Made by a program: the position numbers and the translations under genes | In this document: positions 36,456-46,917 of the stretch, piece by piece | Layout: every line of letters begins with the position of its first letter | Position numbering within the stretch: the first letter of the stretch is position 1 | From: Asanoa sp. WMMD1127 | GTDB lineage: Bacteria; Actinomycetota; Actinomycetes; Mycobacteriales; Micromonosporaceae | Assembly (NCBI RefSeq): GCF_029626225.1 | Contig: NZ_JARUBP010000001.1 | Location: forward strand, 3,410,001 to 3,474,000 | Direction of reading: 5' to 3' | DNA length: 64,000 nt | The notes under the pieces: generated by a model | Database searches by the model: none | The model's input: only the letters and a program-made list of their open reading frames with translations | What the model was told of the DNA's origin: nothing

Positions 36456-37526
36456 GTGAGGGTTCTAGCAGCGATGTCCGGCGGGGTCGACTCCGCCGTC
36501 GCGGCCGCGCGCGCCGCGGCGGCCGGGCACGACGTCACCGGCGTGCACCTGGCGCTGTCGCGCAATCCGCAGACCTACCGGTCCGGCGCCCGGGGCTGCT
36601 GCACGCTCGAAGACTCGCGCGACGCCCGGCGCGCGGCCGACGTGATCGGCATCCCGTTCTATGTCTGGGACATGGCCGACCGGTTCCACGAGGACGTGGT
36701 CGACGACTTCGTCGCGGAATACCGGGCCGGTCGCACCCCCAACCCCTGCCTGCGCTGCAACGAGAAGATCAAGTTCGCGGCGGTGCTCGACCGGGCGATC
36801 GCGCTCGGCTTCGACGCGGTGGTCACGGGGCACCACGCCCGGCTGGGCCCCGACGGCCTGCTGCGGCGCAGCGTCGACCTCGCCAAGGACCAGTCCTATG
36901 TGCTGGCCGTGCTCAACCGCGAGCAGCTCGACCGGTCGATGTTCCCCCTCGGCGACACGACCAAGGCCCAGGTACGCGAGGAGGCGGCGGCCCGCGGCCT
37001 GTCCGTGGCCGACAAGCCCGACTCGCACGACATCTGCTTCATCGCCGACGGCGACACCCGCGGCTTCCTGGCCGACCGGCTGGGGGAGGAGCCCGGCGAC
37101 ATCGTCGACGCGCTGACCGGCGCGGTGGTCGGGTCGCACGCGGGGTCCTACGGCTACACGGTCGGGCAGCGGCGTGGCCTCAACATCGGCGTCCCGGCGC
37201 CCGACGGCAAGCCGCGCTACGTGCTGTCGATCACGCCGGTGACCAACACCGTCACGGTCGGCCCGGCCGAGGCGCTGGACGTGTCCACCGTGGCCGGTGA
37301 GCGTCCGGTGTGGACGGGCGGCGCGGTGCCGGACGGCCCGGTCGAGTGCGAGGTGCAGCTGCGCGCGCACGGCGCGCCGGTGCCGGCCGTGGTGTCCGTC
37401 GCGGGCGGCGAGCTGGTGGCGGAGCTGCGCACGCCGGTCCGCGGTGTGGCCCCGGGCCAGGCGGTCGTCGCCTACCGCCCGGACCCGGCCGGCGACATCG
37501 TGCTGGGCTCAGCCACCATCCGCTAG
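36456..37526 (+). CDS. mnmA: tRNA-specific 2-thiouridylase
   Basis: A 356-residue enzyme making the 2-thio group of wobble uridine 34 in Lys, Glu and Gln tRNAs. The ATP-pyrophosphatase loop is SGGVDS at residues 8-13. The catalytic cysteines are Cys98 (NPCLRC) and Cys194 (DICFI). [10 protein letters not shown] marks the central domain and the C-terminal beta-barrel is complete. Start is GTG 36456. Sulfur is probably delivered by the desulfurase just upstream. Two hairpins follow the stop codon. Confidence 0.93.
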   Translation: MRVLAAMSGGVDSAVAAARAAAAGHDVTGVHLALSRNPQTYRSGARGCCTLEDSRDARRAADVIGIPFYVWDMADRFHEDVVDDFVAEYRAGRTPNPCLRCNEKIKFAAVLDRAIALGFDAVVTGHHARLGPDGLLRRSVDLAKDQSYVLAVLNREQLDRSMFPLGDTTKAQVREEAAARGLSVADKPDSHDICFIADGDTRGFLADRLGEEPGDIVDALTGAVVGSHAGSYGYTVGQRRGLNIGVPAPDGKPRYVLSITPVTNTVTVGPAEALDVSTVAGERPVWTGGAVPDGPVECEVQLRAHGAPVPAVVSVAGGELVAELRTPVRGVAPGQAVVAYRPDPAGDIVLGSATIR

Positions 37527-37581
37527 CTACGCCGCGCAGCCGTTACAGGGCCGCCGCCACAGCCGGCCGGCCCGGCCGTAC

Positions 37582-37598
37582 CCCGCCCGCCGGGCGGG
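37582..37598 (+). terminator. GC hairpin downstream of mnmA
   Basis: CCCGCCC, loop GCC, GGGCGGG: a perfect 7-base stem starting 56 bases after mnmA. There is no U-run, as usual in high-GC actinobacteria. It lies next to palindromic repeat copy B and the two could together end transcription from both sides. Confidence 0.6.
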
Positions 37599-37599
37599 C

Positions 37600-37653
37600 G
37601 TTAGCAACGGGCCGTTCCTCCGCGGAAAGCGTCAGCAACGGGCCGTTGCTTGC
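37600..37653. repeat. Palindromic AACGG-CCGTT repeat, copy B
   Basis: Two AACGGGCCGTT cores (37606 and 37637 onward) are separated by TCCTCCGCGGAAAGCGTCAG. The element ends immediately at the stop codon of the leftward ferric-reductase-like gene. Compared with copy C, the spacer GCGGAAAGCGT and the flanks GTTAG...CTTGCTC are the same, so B and C share a full-length unit. Confidence 0.85.
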
Positions 37654-39012
37654 TCAGTCGCCCGCCAGGGCGAACCTTTCCGCGTGCACCTGGCGCTTGG
37701 GGACCCCGATCTGGCGCAGCGACTTCAGCACGCTGTCGGTCATCGCGGGCGGCCCACACACGTACACGTCGCGGTCCATGATGTCGGGCACCAGCGCGGT
37801 CAGGTTCTCGGGCGCGAACGGCAGGTTGGGTGGCTGGCCGGCGCCGGTGCGGCCGGTCAGCAGATGCAGCGTCACACCCTGCGTGGTCACGTAGTGCTCG
37901 AGCTCCGCCCGCAGCACCGCGTCGGCCTCGGTCGGCACCCGGTAGAGCACCGTGACCGGGCCGGTCAGCTCGCCGAGCAGCGATCGGATCGGGGTGATCC
38001 CGACTCCGCCGGCGATCAGCAGCGTCGCGTCGCGGGTGCGGTGCAGGCTGGTGAACGCGCCGTAGGGCCCCTCGACGAAGACCTTCGCCCCGACCGGCAG
38101 GTGCCGCAGCCCGGCGCTGGTCTTGCCGACCGCCCGCGCCGTCAACCGGAGCACCTCGCCGTCGGGCGTCGACGAGATCGAGAACGGGTTGGACTGCCAC
38201 CAGCGCCCGCGGGTCAGGAACCGCCAGATGAAGAACTGCCCGGCCCGCGCCTCCAACCCCGCGAGGTCGCGCCCGGTCACGTAGATCGAGGTCACCGTGT
38301 CGGACTCCGGCACGACGGCAGCCACCCGCAGCCGGTGCCGGGCGTTGCGCAGCAGCGGCGTGACCACCCGGCCGTGCAGCAGGGACACGATCACCAGACC
38401 CCAGAGTCCCCACCAGTACGCCGTGGTCAGCGCGTTGGCCCGGAACGTGCTGCCCTCGTAGAGCTGGTGCAGGACGGCCAGCGTGACGGCGGCGTAGAGC
38501 AGCAGGTGGATGGCGTGCCACAGCTCGTAGGAGAGGCGGCGCCGGGCGAACCGCACCGAGAGCGCCACGACGACCACGATCAGCGTGACGGCCAGCATGC
38601 CGAGCAGTGTCGGGAACACTCCGAGGAAGACGTCGATCTGGGCCGGCACCGAGATGTCGGCCAGTTGCGCGTAGCCCGTCAGCACGAAGCTCGCGTGCAG
38701 CACCACGGCCCAGAACAGGGCGATGCCGGTCCACCGGTGCCACGCGGTCAGCTTGTCGGTGCCGATCCACGTGTCGAGCCAGGGGAGCCGGGCCACCAGC
38801 AGCAGCTGCAACATCATCAGCAGGGCGGCGTGCAGCGCGATGAACTTCGCGATGCCGATCAGGTCGTTCTTGGCCGGGTCGCCGGTGAAGAACAGGATTT
38901 CGACGATCAGCACGTTGAACGCCAGCCCGACCCACACCGCCAGCCGGGCGGCGCGGGCCTGGTTGGTGGTGGCGCGGCCGGCCTGGTCCGTCGGTGACGC
39001 GGTCGCGGTCAT
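37654..39012 (-). CDS. Ferric-reductase-like membrane oxidoreductase (FAD/NAD-binding)
   Basis: A 452-residue protein. Six membrane helices occupy about residues 25-215 and have histidines placed for two hemes (WHRWTGIALFWAVVLHASF, ELWHAIHLLLYAAVTLAVLHQ). A FAD domain follows with WQSNPFSISS and VEGPYGAF. The NAD(P) domain has IAGGVGITPIRS and ends with VCGPPAM. The family reduces extracellular ferric chelates or another acceptor; the substrate is inferred. It is a single gene divergent from the FkbM methyltransferase. Confidence 0.86.
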   Translation of the reverse strand: MTATASPTDQAGRATTNQARAARLAVWVGLAFNVLIVEILFFTGDPAKNDLIGIAKFIALHAALLMMLQLLLVARLPWLDTWIGTDKLTAWHRWTGIALFWAVVLHASFVLTGYAQLADISVPAQIDVFLGVFPTLLGMLAVTLIVVVVALSVRFARRRLSYELWHAIHLLLYAAVTLAVLHQLYEGSTFRANALTTAYWWGLWGLVIVSLLHGRVVTPLLRNARHRLRVAAVVPESDTVTSIYVTGRDLAGLEARAGQFFIWRFLTRGRWWQSNPFSISSTPDGEVLRLTARAVGKTSAGLRHLPVGAKVFVEGPYGAFTSLHRTRDATLLIAGGVGITPIRSLLGELTGPVTVLYRVPTEADAVLRAELEHYVTTQGVTLHLLTGRTGAGQPPNLPFAPENLTALVPDIMDRDVYVCGPPAMTDSVLKSLRQIGVPKRQVHAERFALAGD

Positions 39013-39092
39013 CGGCGCTCTCCCACTTGTCGGTCGTGCTTCCCGATATGACTACGGGATTCCGGCGAGAGTAGTTCAGCTAGGGTCGCTGC

Positions 39093-39836
39093 ATGCTCAC
39101 CCGCGCGTGGGGAATCGCCCGATCGTTGGTTATCTATCACGGCCAGCCCGGTCGACACCGGCGGCTCGTCCGCTTCTACGGCCAGTTTCTCGGCCCCGGC
39201 GACGTCGCCTTCGACATCGGCGCGCACGTCGGCAGCCGGGTCCGGGCCTGGCGGTCGCTCGGCGCCACGGTGATCGCCGTGGAGCCGCAGCCCGACCTGC
39301 TGCGCGTACTCCGGGCGTTCTTCGGCCGTGACGACCGCGTGGTGATCGCCCCGATCGCGGTCGGCGCCACCCCCGGCACGGCGCAGCTCGGCATCTCCAC
39401 GGCCACGCCGACCGTCTCGACGCTGTCGACCGCCTGGCGCGAGACCGTCTCCGGCGACCGCAGCTTCGCCAAGGTCCGCTGGGACCGCTCGGTCGAGGTC
39501 CGCGTGACGACCCTCGACGACATGATCAAGGAGTACGGCGAACCGGCGTTCTGCAAGATCGACGTGGAGGGCTTCGAGGCCGAGGTGCTGGCCGGGCTGT
39601 CCCGCCCGGTGCGGGCGCTGAGCTTCGAATACCTGCCGATGGCGCACGAGGCCGGGCTGGCGGTGCTGGGCCAGGTCGAGTCGTTGGGCGACTACGAATA
39701 CAACTACTCGCCGGTGGAGACCATGCGCTGGGCCCGCGAGTCGTGGCTGAGCGCGGCGGAGCTGGTCGCGCTGCTCGGCGAGGTGCGCCCGACGGGCCGT
39801 TCCGGCGACGTCTACGCCCGGCTCCGCGCATCGTGA
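39093..39836 (+). CDS. FkbM-family SAM methyltransferase
   Basis: A 247-residue enzyme. SAM-binding motif I is VAFDIGAHVGSRVRAW (about residues 38-53), with the acidic residue in VIAVEPQP. The FkbM-specific late motif is CKIDVEGFEAEVLAGL. FkbM enzymes O-methylate sugars or small molecules; the target is not evident. The stop codon overlaps the next start (GTGA at 39833), so it is coupled to the P-loop kinase gene. Confidence 0.84.
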   Translation: MLTRAWGIARSLVIYHGQPGRHRRLVRFYGQFLGPGDVAFDIGAHVGSRVRAWRSLGATVIAVEPQPDLLRVLRAFFGRDDRVVIAPIAVGATPGTAQLGISTATPTVSTLSTAWRETVSGDRSFAKVRWDRSVEVRVTTLDDMIKEYGEPAFCKIDVEGFEAEVLAGLSRPVRALSFEYLPMAHEAGLAVLGQVESLGDYEYNYSPVETMRWARESWLSAAELVALLGEVRPTGRSGDVYARLRAS

Positions 39837-40366
39837 ACCAGGCCGTCATCCTGCTGACCGGGGTGCAGGCGGCGGGCAAGTCGACCGTGGCCCAGGCGTT
39901 GGCGGAGCGGCTGCCGCGATCGGTGCACGTACGCGGCGACGTGTTCCGCCGGATGGTGGTCGGCGGCCGGGCGGAGATGACGCCCGACCCGTCGGCGGAG
40001 GCGCTGGCCCAGCTGCGCCTGCGCTACGGGCTGGCCGCGCAGGTGTCCGACGCCTACTTCGACGCCGGGTTCACCGTCGTGGTCCAGGACGTGATCCTGG
40101 GCGAGTTCCTGCCCGAGACGGTCGGCCTGATCCGCAGCCGGCCGCTGCTCGTGGTGGTGCTGGCGCCGTCGCCGGCCGCGATCGCCGATCGGGAGGCGGG
40201 CCGGGGCAAGGTCGCCTACGGCACGTTCGGCATCGAGGAGCTCGACCGCGGTCTCCGGGACGGCACGCCGCGGCTCGGGCTGTGGTTGGACACGTCCGGC
40301 CAGTCGGTGGCCGAGACGGTCGACGAGATCCTGGCCCGGGCGTGGACCGAGGCCGTGGTGGAATGA
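39833..40366 (+). CDS. P-loop kinase, chloramphenicol-phosphotransferase-like
   Basis: A 177-residue P-loop protein. Walker A is LLTGVQAAGKST near residues 7-18, an acidic motif RGDVF follows, and VVVQDVILG resembles Walker B of the AAA/zeta-toxin/CPT group of small-molecule kinases. Start is GTG 39833, overlapping the methyltransferase stop, so the pair may modify the same compound. Kinase substrate unknown; a resistance role is only one possibility. Confidence 0.75.
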   Translation: MNQAVILLTGVQAAGKSTVAQALAERLPRSVHVRGDVFRRMVVGGRAEMTPDPSAEALAQLRLRYGLAAQVSDAYFDAGFTVVVQDVILGEFLPETVGLIRSRPLLVVVLAPSPAAIADREAGRGKVAYGTFGIEELDRGLRDGTPRLGLWLDTSGQSVAETVDEILARAWTEAVVE

Positions 40367-40413
40367 CGGCGCGTGGCCGCCCGCCGGCGCGCTCGGCAGG
40401 CGGCGCCTCACCC

Positions 40414-40449
40414 CTAGCAGTCGCAACCGCATCCGCATCCGCAGCTCAT
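40414..40449 (-). CDS. Eleven-residue Cys-rich peptide (MSCGCGCGCDC), MerR-coupled
   Basis: The minus strand encodes M-S-C-G-C-G-C-G-C-D-C and a TAG stop, with five cysteines in C-x-C spacing. GGAGGTGA, the full complement of the 16S anti-Shine-Dalgarno, lies at 40457-40464, seven bases upstream. Its last three bases are the stop codon of the MerR gene, so translation would be coupled. C-x-C runs are typical of metallothioneins and would bind Cu, Zn, Cd or similar ions. The regulator and operator upstream fit a metal-responsive operon. The ORF is too short for gene finders. Function is inferred; its existence as a protein is unproven. Confidence 0.6.
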   Translation of the reverse strand: MSCGCGCGCDC

Positions 40450-40456
40450 TCGTCGA

Positions 40457-40464
40457 TCACCTCC
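40457..40464 (-). promoter_or_regulatory. Perfect Shine-Dalgarno overlapping the merR stop codon
   Basis: GGAGGTGA on the minus strand, ending in the TGA stop of the MerR gene and placed 7 bases before the ATG of the Cys-rich 11-mer. No other start codon follows within useful distance, so the site decides that tiny gene. Confidence 0.75.
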
Positions 40465-40861
40465 GCTCCTGGTCGCTGGGCGGGCACCAGGTGCCCGGCT
40501 CGGGTGGCGGGCAGTCGTTCGACGGCAGGGCCTCGATCATCCGGACCATCTCGGCCCGCAGTGCCGCGAGCCGGGCCAGCTCCGCGTCGAGCTCGTCGAG
40601 GCGCCGCTTGAGCAGCTCCTCGGCCGGCTCGCAGGGACACACGCCGGTGTCCCGCACGGCCAGCAGCTGAGCGATGTCCCGCAGCCGCAACCCGAGCCGC
40701 TGACCGCCCTGGATGAACCGCACCCGGTCGGCCGCGCTCTCGTCGTAGGCCCGGTAACCGGACGCCGTCCGCGGCGGCGGTGGCAGCAGCCCCGCCCGCT
40801 CGTAGTACCGCACCGTGTCCGCGGAAACGCCCGCGACCTGCGCCAACTCGGCAACCCGCAT
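40457..40861 (-). CDS. MerR-family metal-responsive regulator
   Basis: A 134-residue regulator. The winged helix (about 1-70) starts MRVAELAQVAGVSADTVRYYERAGLL. A long dimerisation helix (about 85-115) leads to a C-terminal metal loop. Cysteines occur as VCPC near residue 81 and as NDCPPPEPGTWC near the C-terminus, four in all, which fits soft-metal sensing (Hg, Cd, Zn, Cu). ATG 40861 sits downstream of a MerR-type promoter. No transporter or reductase gene follows; the only downstream partner is the Cys-rich 11-mer. Which metal is sensed cannot be read from sequence. Confidence 0.88.
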   Translation of the reverse strand: MRVAELAQVAGVSADTVRYYERAGLLPPPPRTASGYRAYDESAADRVRFIQGGQRLGLRLRDIAQLLAVRDTGVCPCEPAEELLKRRLDELDAELARLAALRAEMVRMIEALPSNDCPPPEPGTWCPPSDQERR

Positions 40862-40870
40862 GCGATTCAC

Positions 40871-40900
40871 GGTAAACCTTGGAGTGCGCTCCAAAGTCAA
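40871..40900 (-). promoter_or_regulatory. MerR-type promoter/operator with elongated spacer
   Basis: On the minus strand, TTGACT (40900-40895) and TTTACC (40876-40871) are separated by 18 bases holding an inverted repeat: CTTTGGAG, CGCA, CTCCAAGG (one mismatch). MerR activators act on promoters with 18-20 base spacers that contain such a palindrome. It lies 9 bases before the merR start codon, so the regulator controls its own gene and the peptide behind it. Confidence 0.78.
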
Positions 40901-40942
40901 GGCTCTGGTCCGCTCTGGTCCGCCGCCGGTACGGTCGGCGCC

Positions 40943-41779
40943 ATGGACCCGCTGCCGCGCACCATGTGGACGCTGTTCGAACCGATCCACGCGGTCACCT
41001 ACTTCACCCCCGAGGCCCGAGCGGCGTTCGAGGCGGCCAACCTGCGCGGCTTCTGGCGCGGCTACTTCGCCGGACGCGCGGCCCCGCTCGGAGCGGTCGG
41101 CGCGGCCCCGGTCGAGGCGCTCTTCTTCGGCTTCGCGCCCGGCATGGTGGCCCGGGCGTTGCCCGACGTCTGGTCGCGGGCGACCCCGGCGGAGGCGCTC
41201 GCCGCCCGCCTGGCCGGCGCGCGGTCGGCGCTTTCGTCGCTGCTCGCGGAGGCAGGCCCGATCGACGAGGCCGCGGAACTGCTGCGCGCGGCCGCCTCGG
41301 CGGTGCCGACGTCGGGCCGGGCGCTGGGCGCGGCCAACGCGGCGCTGCCCTGGCCCGACGACGCGCTCGGCGTGCTCTGGCAGGCGGCGACGATCCTGCG
41401 CGAACACCGCGGCGACGGCCACGTGGCCGCCCTGCTCGTGGCGGGCCTCGACGGGGGTGAGTGCGCGGTCTGGCGCACGGCCATCGACCAGCGGCGCGAA
41501 TACCTGCAGCCCGCCCGGGGCTGGACCGACGACGACTGGTCCGCCGCGGCAGACCGGCTGCGCGACCGCGGCTGGCTCGACGAGTCGGGCGCGACCAAGG
41601 TCGCCCTGGACGCCCGCGACGAGATCGAGGCGATCACCGACCGGTTGGCGGCGGCGCCGTGGGAGTCGCTCGGCGAGGCCCGCACGGCCCGCCTCCGCGA
41701 GGTGCTCCGCCCACTCGCCGTCCGCGCCAGAAGCGCCCTGCCGGCCGAGACACCGATCGGCCTGCCAACTTTGAAATGA
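40943..41779 (+). CDS. SCO6745-family protein
   Basis: A 278-residue, all-soluble protein of a family common in actinobacteria. The N-terminus has MWTLFEPIHAVTYFTPEARAAFEAANLRGFWRGYFAGRAAPLG; the C-terminal half resembles a winged helix (DDDWSAAADRLRDRGWLDESGATKVALDARDEIEAITD). Its molecular function has not been established to my knowledge; a regulatory role is suggested by the helical C-terminal part. It is divergent from merR across 81 bases that hold the MerR operator, so coregulation is possible. Confidence 0.8.
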   Translation: MDPLPRTMWTLFEPIHAVTYFTPEARAAFEAANLRGFWRGYFAGRAAPLGAVGAAPVEALFFGFAPGMVARALPDVWSRATPAEALAARLAGARSALSSLLAEAGPIDEAAELLRAAASAVPTSGRALGAANAALPWPDDALGVLWQAATILREHRGDGHVAALLVAGLDGGECAVWRTAIDQRREYLQPARGWTDDDWSAAADRLRDRGWLDESGATKVALDARDEIEAITDRLAAAPWESLGEARTARLREVLRPLAVRARSALPAETPIGLPTLK

Positions 41780-41933
41780 AGCAGTGCCGCCGTCCCGTGT
41801 GAGCGGGGAGACAGCCCCGAAGGGCATGTCTGCGCAGGTCAGGAGGTTTCACAAATCGGGCGCCGCGGATGGTCGCGGGACCCGACGAGCCGTCCCGGGT
41901 GCGCCCGTTACGACCCGCCTCACCGCAGCAGTT

Positions 41934-41957
41934 GGCGTCACGCGGGGGCGTGACGCC
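41934..41957. promoter_or_regulatory. 10-bp perfect inverted repeat before the small membrane protein gene
   Basis: GGCGTCACGC, spacer GGGG, GCGTGACGCC. It lies directly 5' of the ribosome site GGGAGGTG. It could be an operator, or an mRNA hairpin that limits access to the start region. The 190-base leader (41780-41971) has no other gene; I found no match to a known riboswitch. Confidence 0.6.
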
Positions 41958-41971
41958 GGGAGGTGTCAGTC

Positions 41972-42373
41972 ATGAAGCTCACGCCACGCTTCGCATTGGA
42001 CATGTCGTACCTGGCCGGGGGTGTCTTCCTGCTGGTCGCCGCGATCGCCTTCGCGCCGGCCACCGCGGGTTGGCTCGCCTTCGGCGTGGCGACCGGCCTG
42101 ACCGCCGTCGCCGGGCTCAGCGCCATCCGGGCCACCACGCCTGGAGTGAAGCTCGGCCACTCGGCGATCGCGGTCGCCGGCCTCTGGTCCCTGGTCGCCG
42201 CGCTGACCTTCACGGGCGCGACCCTGACCTGGCTGGTCTTCGCCAACGCGGCCCTGCTCGCCGCGCTCGCCGTCGCCGACCTGGTCAGCCACGAGGTGAC
42301 GACCGAGCGGGTGGTCCACGAACTGGTCGTCAAGAACGACCGGCACGCGACCGAGCCACTCCACACGACCTGA
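41972..42373 (+). CDS. Small four-helix membrane protein, 133 aa
   Basis: Four membrane helices occupy about residues 12-108, with short polar loops, a basic N-terminus (MKLTPRF) and a charged C-terminal tail (EVTTERVVHELVVKNDRHATEPLHTT). It has no catalytic motif. ATG 41972 has GGGAGGTG seven bases upstream. The long untranslated leader with a perfect palindrome suggests regulated expression. Family not recognised with confidence; it resembles SPW-like or hypothetical actinobacterial membrane proteins. Confidence 0.72.
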   Translation: MKLTPRFALDMSYLAGGVFLLVAAIAFAPATAGWLAFGVATGLTAVAGLSAIRATTPGVKLGHSAIAVAGLWSLVAALTFTGATLTWLVFANAALLAALAVADLVSHEVTTERVVHELVVKNDRHATEPLHTT

Positions 42374-42377
42374 ACAA

Positions 42378-42421
42378 ACGCGAGCCGAAGGGTGACGGGC
42401 TGAGGCCCGCCACCCTCGCGT
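42378..42421 (+). terminator. Stem-loop terminator after the small membrane protein gene
   Basis: AGGGTGACGGGC pairs with GCCCGCCACCCT around TGAG, extended by outer ACGCG/CGCGT pairs. It starts five bases after the stop codon. No U-run is present. It is followed immediately by palindromic repeat copy C. Confidence 0.7.
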
Positions 42422-42434
42422 GCTCCGCCACGAC

Positions 42435-42489
42435 CGTTAGGAACGGACCGTTCCTATGCGGAAAGCGTTAGTAACGGGCCGTTCCTTGC
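42435..42489. repeat. Palindromic AACGG-CCGTT repeat, copy C
   Basis: It contains AACGGACCGTT and AACGGGCCGTT cores with the same GCGGAAAGCGT spacer as copy B, and ends about 11 bases before the stop codon of the leftward GGDEF-EAL gene. It sits between two convergent genes. Confidence 0.85.
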
Positions 42490-42500
42490 TCCAAGCCGGG

Positions 42501-44567
42501 CTAGTTCGGGTTGAGGGGGCGGTAGCGGCCCAGCCATTCGACGAGCTCTTCGGCCGGCATCGGGCGGGCGTAGAACCAGCCCTGGGCCACGTGACAACCG
42601 ACCGAGCGGAGCAGGCGCCAGGTGCGCTCGTCCTCCACGCCCTCGGCGACCACCCGCAAGCCCAGGGCGCCGGCCAGGTCGATGACCGTGCGGACGATGG
42701 CGTGGTCGTCGGCGTCGGTGGCCATGCCGAGCACGAACGAGCGGTCGACCTTGACCTCGGTCAGCGGCAGCCGGCGCAGGTGTTGCATCGACGAGTAGCC
42801 CGTGCCGAAGTCGTCCAGGGCGATCGCCACTCCCAGCTTCGCCAGCTCGGAGATCGTGGCCAGCACCCGCCGCGGGTCGGCCATCAGCGCGCCCTCGGTG
42901 ATCTCGAGTTGGAGCTGGTCCGGGGCGACAGCGAAGCGGGTCAGCCGCTCCTTGATCTGGTCGACGATCTCCAGCGTGTGCAGGTCGCGGATGCTGACGT
43001 TGACCGCGGCCCGCAGGCAGACGCCGGCCGCCTGCCACTTCGCCAGCTGCTCGACGACGTCGTCGACGACCCTGCGGGTCAGCAGGCGCATCACGGCGCT
43101 CTGCTCGGCCACCTTGATCAGTTCTTCGGGGTCGACCATGCCGCGCTTGGGGTGGCGCCAGCGCAGCAGCGCCTCGACGCCGACCACCTCGCCGGTCTGG
43201 ATCTCGATCTGCGGCTGGTAGTACATCGTGATCTCGCCGGACCCCGGCGCCGCCACGTCGGGGTCGAGGGCCAGGCGCAGGTCGCCCAGCAGGCTCAGGC
43301 GCTCGGGCGTGTTGTGGTCGGACTCCGGCGCGTAGACGACGACGGTGTCGCGGCGGTGCTTCGCGTCGTACATGGCGACGTCGGCGTGCCGCATCAGCGT
43401 CGCGAAGTCGTCGCCGTGTTCGGGGAACAGCGCGATGCCGATCGAGCCGGCGACGTCGAGCGGCAGGCCGTCGAGGGCGACCGGCTCGGCCAGCGTGGCC
43501 ACGATGCGGTCGGCCAGGTCGCGGGCGCCGGACGCGTCGGCCAACCGGGGCGTGAGGATGGCGAACTCGTCACCGCCGAGGCGGGCCACGACGTCGTTGG
43601 GGCCCACGGCCTCGACCAGGCGGCCGCTCACCTCGATCAGCAGCTGGTCGCCGACGGCGTGCCCGAGGGCGTCGTTGACGTGCTTGAAGCGGTCGAGGTC
43701 GAGCAGCAGCAGCGCGAAGTGCCGGTCGGCCGCGCCCGCCGCGGCGCGCTCGGTGTGCAGGGTGGCCTGCTCGTGCACCTCGGCCAGCAGCGCCTTGCGG
43801 TTGGCCAGGCCGGTGAGCGGGTCGAGGCGGGCCAGATGCTCCTGTTCGGACGAGAGGCGCGACATCCGGTAGACCGCGAACAGCGGGACGAGCATCAGCG
43901 GGATGAGCGCGACGCTGCGCGAGGCCGGGCCGCCGACCAGGAGCGGGGCCAGCAGCAGCAGCGCGCCGATCGACACCGACTCGAACGCCACGCCCTGGCG
44001 GAACGTGGCCCACCAGTTGCCGCCGGCGTGCAGCCGGACGGCGATGGTGACCGTGCCGTACTTGACGAGGAACCAGGCCCCGGCGGCCGTCGCCACCGCC
44101 ACCACGTCGATCCAGCTTGGACTGACACCGGCCGCGAACGCCGTCTCGCCCAGGCCCCGCAGCACCGCTTCGGCCGCGCCCAGCGCCAGCGCGTACTGGG
44201 CGACGTTGAACACCGCCCGCCAGGGCGCGTGATGCAGGCGCCACGAGGAGACGGCGACGGCGGCGGCCTGCACCAGCAGCGCCGGGCCGAGACCCCACGC
44301 GAGCAGGATGGCGAACGTGAAGCAGATCGAGGGGAAGACGGCGGAGCTCTGGCGGCGACCGGGCGGCGCGAACGGCCGGTAGTCACATAGGACGGCCAGG
44401 GCCGCCATCACCCAGAAGGCGAGCGGCAGATCGGGAAGCTGGCCCGGCAACCGGCCGACGGGCACGGCGGACACGAGAGCGGCCACCGCGATGACCGCTC
44501 CGACGAAGGTGAAGAACGACGGCGCCCGCTCGGTGGGAACGGAATTACGCCGCACGGCAGCGTCCAT
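42501..44567 (-). CDS. GGDEF-EAL bifunctional cyclic-di-GMP protein, membrane-bound
   Basis: A 688-residue protein. Seven or eight membrane helices fill the first ~240 residues. A GGDEF domain follows with an intact GGDEF motif at 331-335 and the upstream LDLDRFKHVNDALGH. The EAL domain has EALLR at 465-469, DDFGTGYSS and EGVED; the ELEITES-type motif reads LEITEGA, changing one residue. Both making and breaking c-di-GMP are possible. ATG 44567 is used. The 160-base upstream region is A/T-richer than average. A second EAL gene lies at the right end of the window. Confidence 0.89.
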   Translation of the reverse strand: MDAAVRRNSVPTERAPSFFTFVGAVIAVAALVSAVPVGRLPGQLPDLPLAFWVMAALAVLCDYRPFAPPGRRQSSAVFPSICFTFAILLAWGLGPALLVQAAAVAVSSWRLHHAPWRAVFNVAQYALALGAAEAVLRGLGETAFAAGVSPSWIDVVAVATAAGAWFLVKYGTVTIAVRLHAGGNWWATFRQGVAFESVSIGALLLLAPLLVGGPASRSVALIPLMLVPLFAVYRMSRLSSEQEHLARLDPLTGLANRKALLAEVHEQATLHTERAAAGAADRHFALLLLDLDRFKHVNDALGHAVGDQLLIEVSGRLVEAVGPNDVVARLGGDEFAILTPRLADASGARDLADRIVATLAEPVALDGLPLDVAGSIGIALFPEHGDDFATLMRHADVAMYDAKHRRDTVVVYAPESDHNTPERLSLLGDLRLALDPDVAAPGSGEITMYYQPQIEIQTGEVVGVEALLRWRHPKRGMVDPEELIKVAEQSAVMRLLTRRVVDDVVEQLAKWQAAGVCLRAAVNVSIRDLHTLEIVDQIKERLTRFAVAPDQLQLEITEGALMADPRRVLATISELAKLGVAIALDDFGTGYSSMQHLRRLPLTEVKVDRSFVLGMATDADDHAIVRTVIDLAGALGLRVVAEGVEDERTWRLLRSVGCHVAQGWFYARPMPAEELVEWLGRYRPLNPN

Positions 44568-44729
44568 CCCACCTCCCCGCTCGCCCCACCACGCCCCCCA
44601 GCGCCGGCCCGATCGTCCACTAAAGATCCCACCCTATGGGCGCGATGTGCCAACCGAGCGAAAGGGACAGAGTCGTGATTAAGTTGGTATACACGGCAAC
44701 CGGGCAGCTTTATGCCGATAGCACTCAGC

Positions 44730-46880
<2,151 letters not shown>

Positions 46881-46917
46881 CTACTAGAGCAACCTAGCCC
46901 GGACGTACGACAAAAGC

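Noticed and set aside
41782-41971. c-di-AMP (ydaO) riboswitch
   Set aside because: The conserved core elements of that class could not be found; only a simple palindrome is present.
41784-41975. 63-codon open frame before the small membrane protein
   Set aside because: No ribosome site, poor third-position GC, and it overlaps the palindrome and ribosome site of the real gene.
44568-44729. Sigma-54-like TGGCAC element in the GGDEF-EAL upstream region
   Set aside because: The -12 part (TTGC) is missing and actinobacteria generally lack sigma-54.
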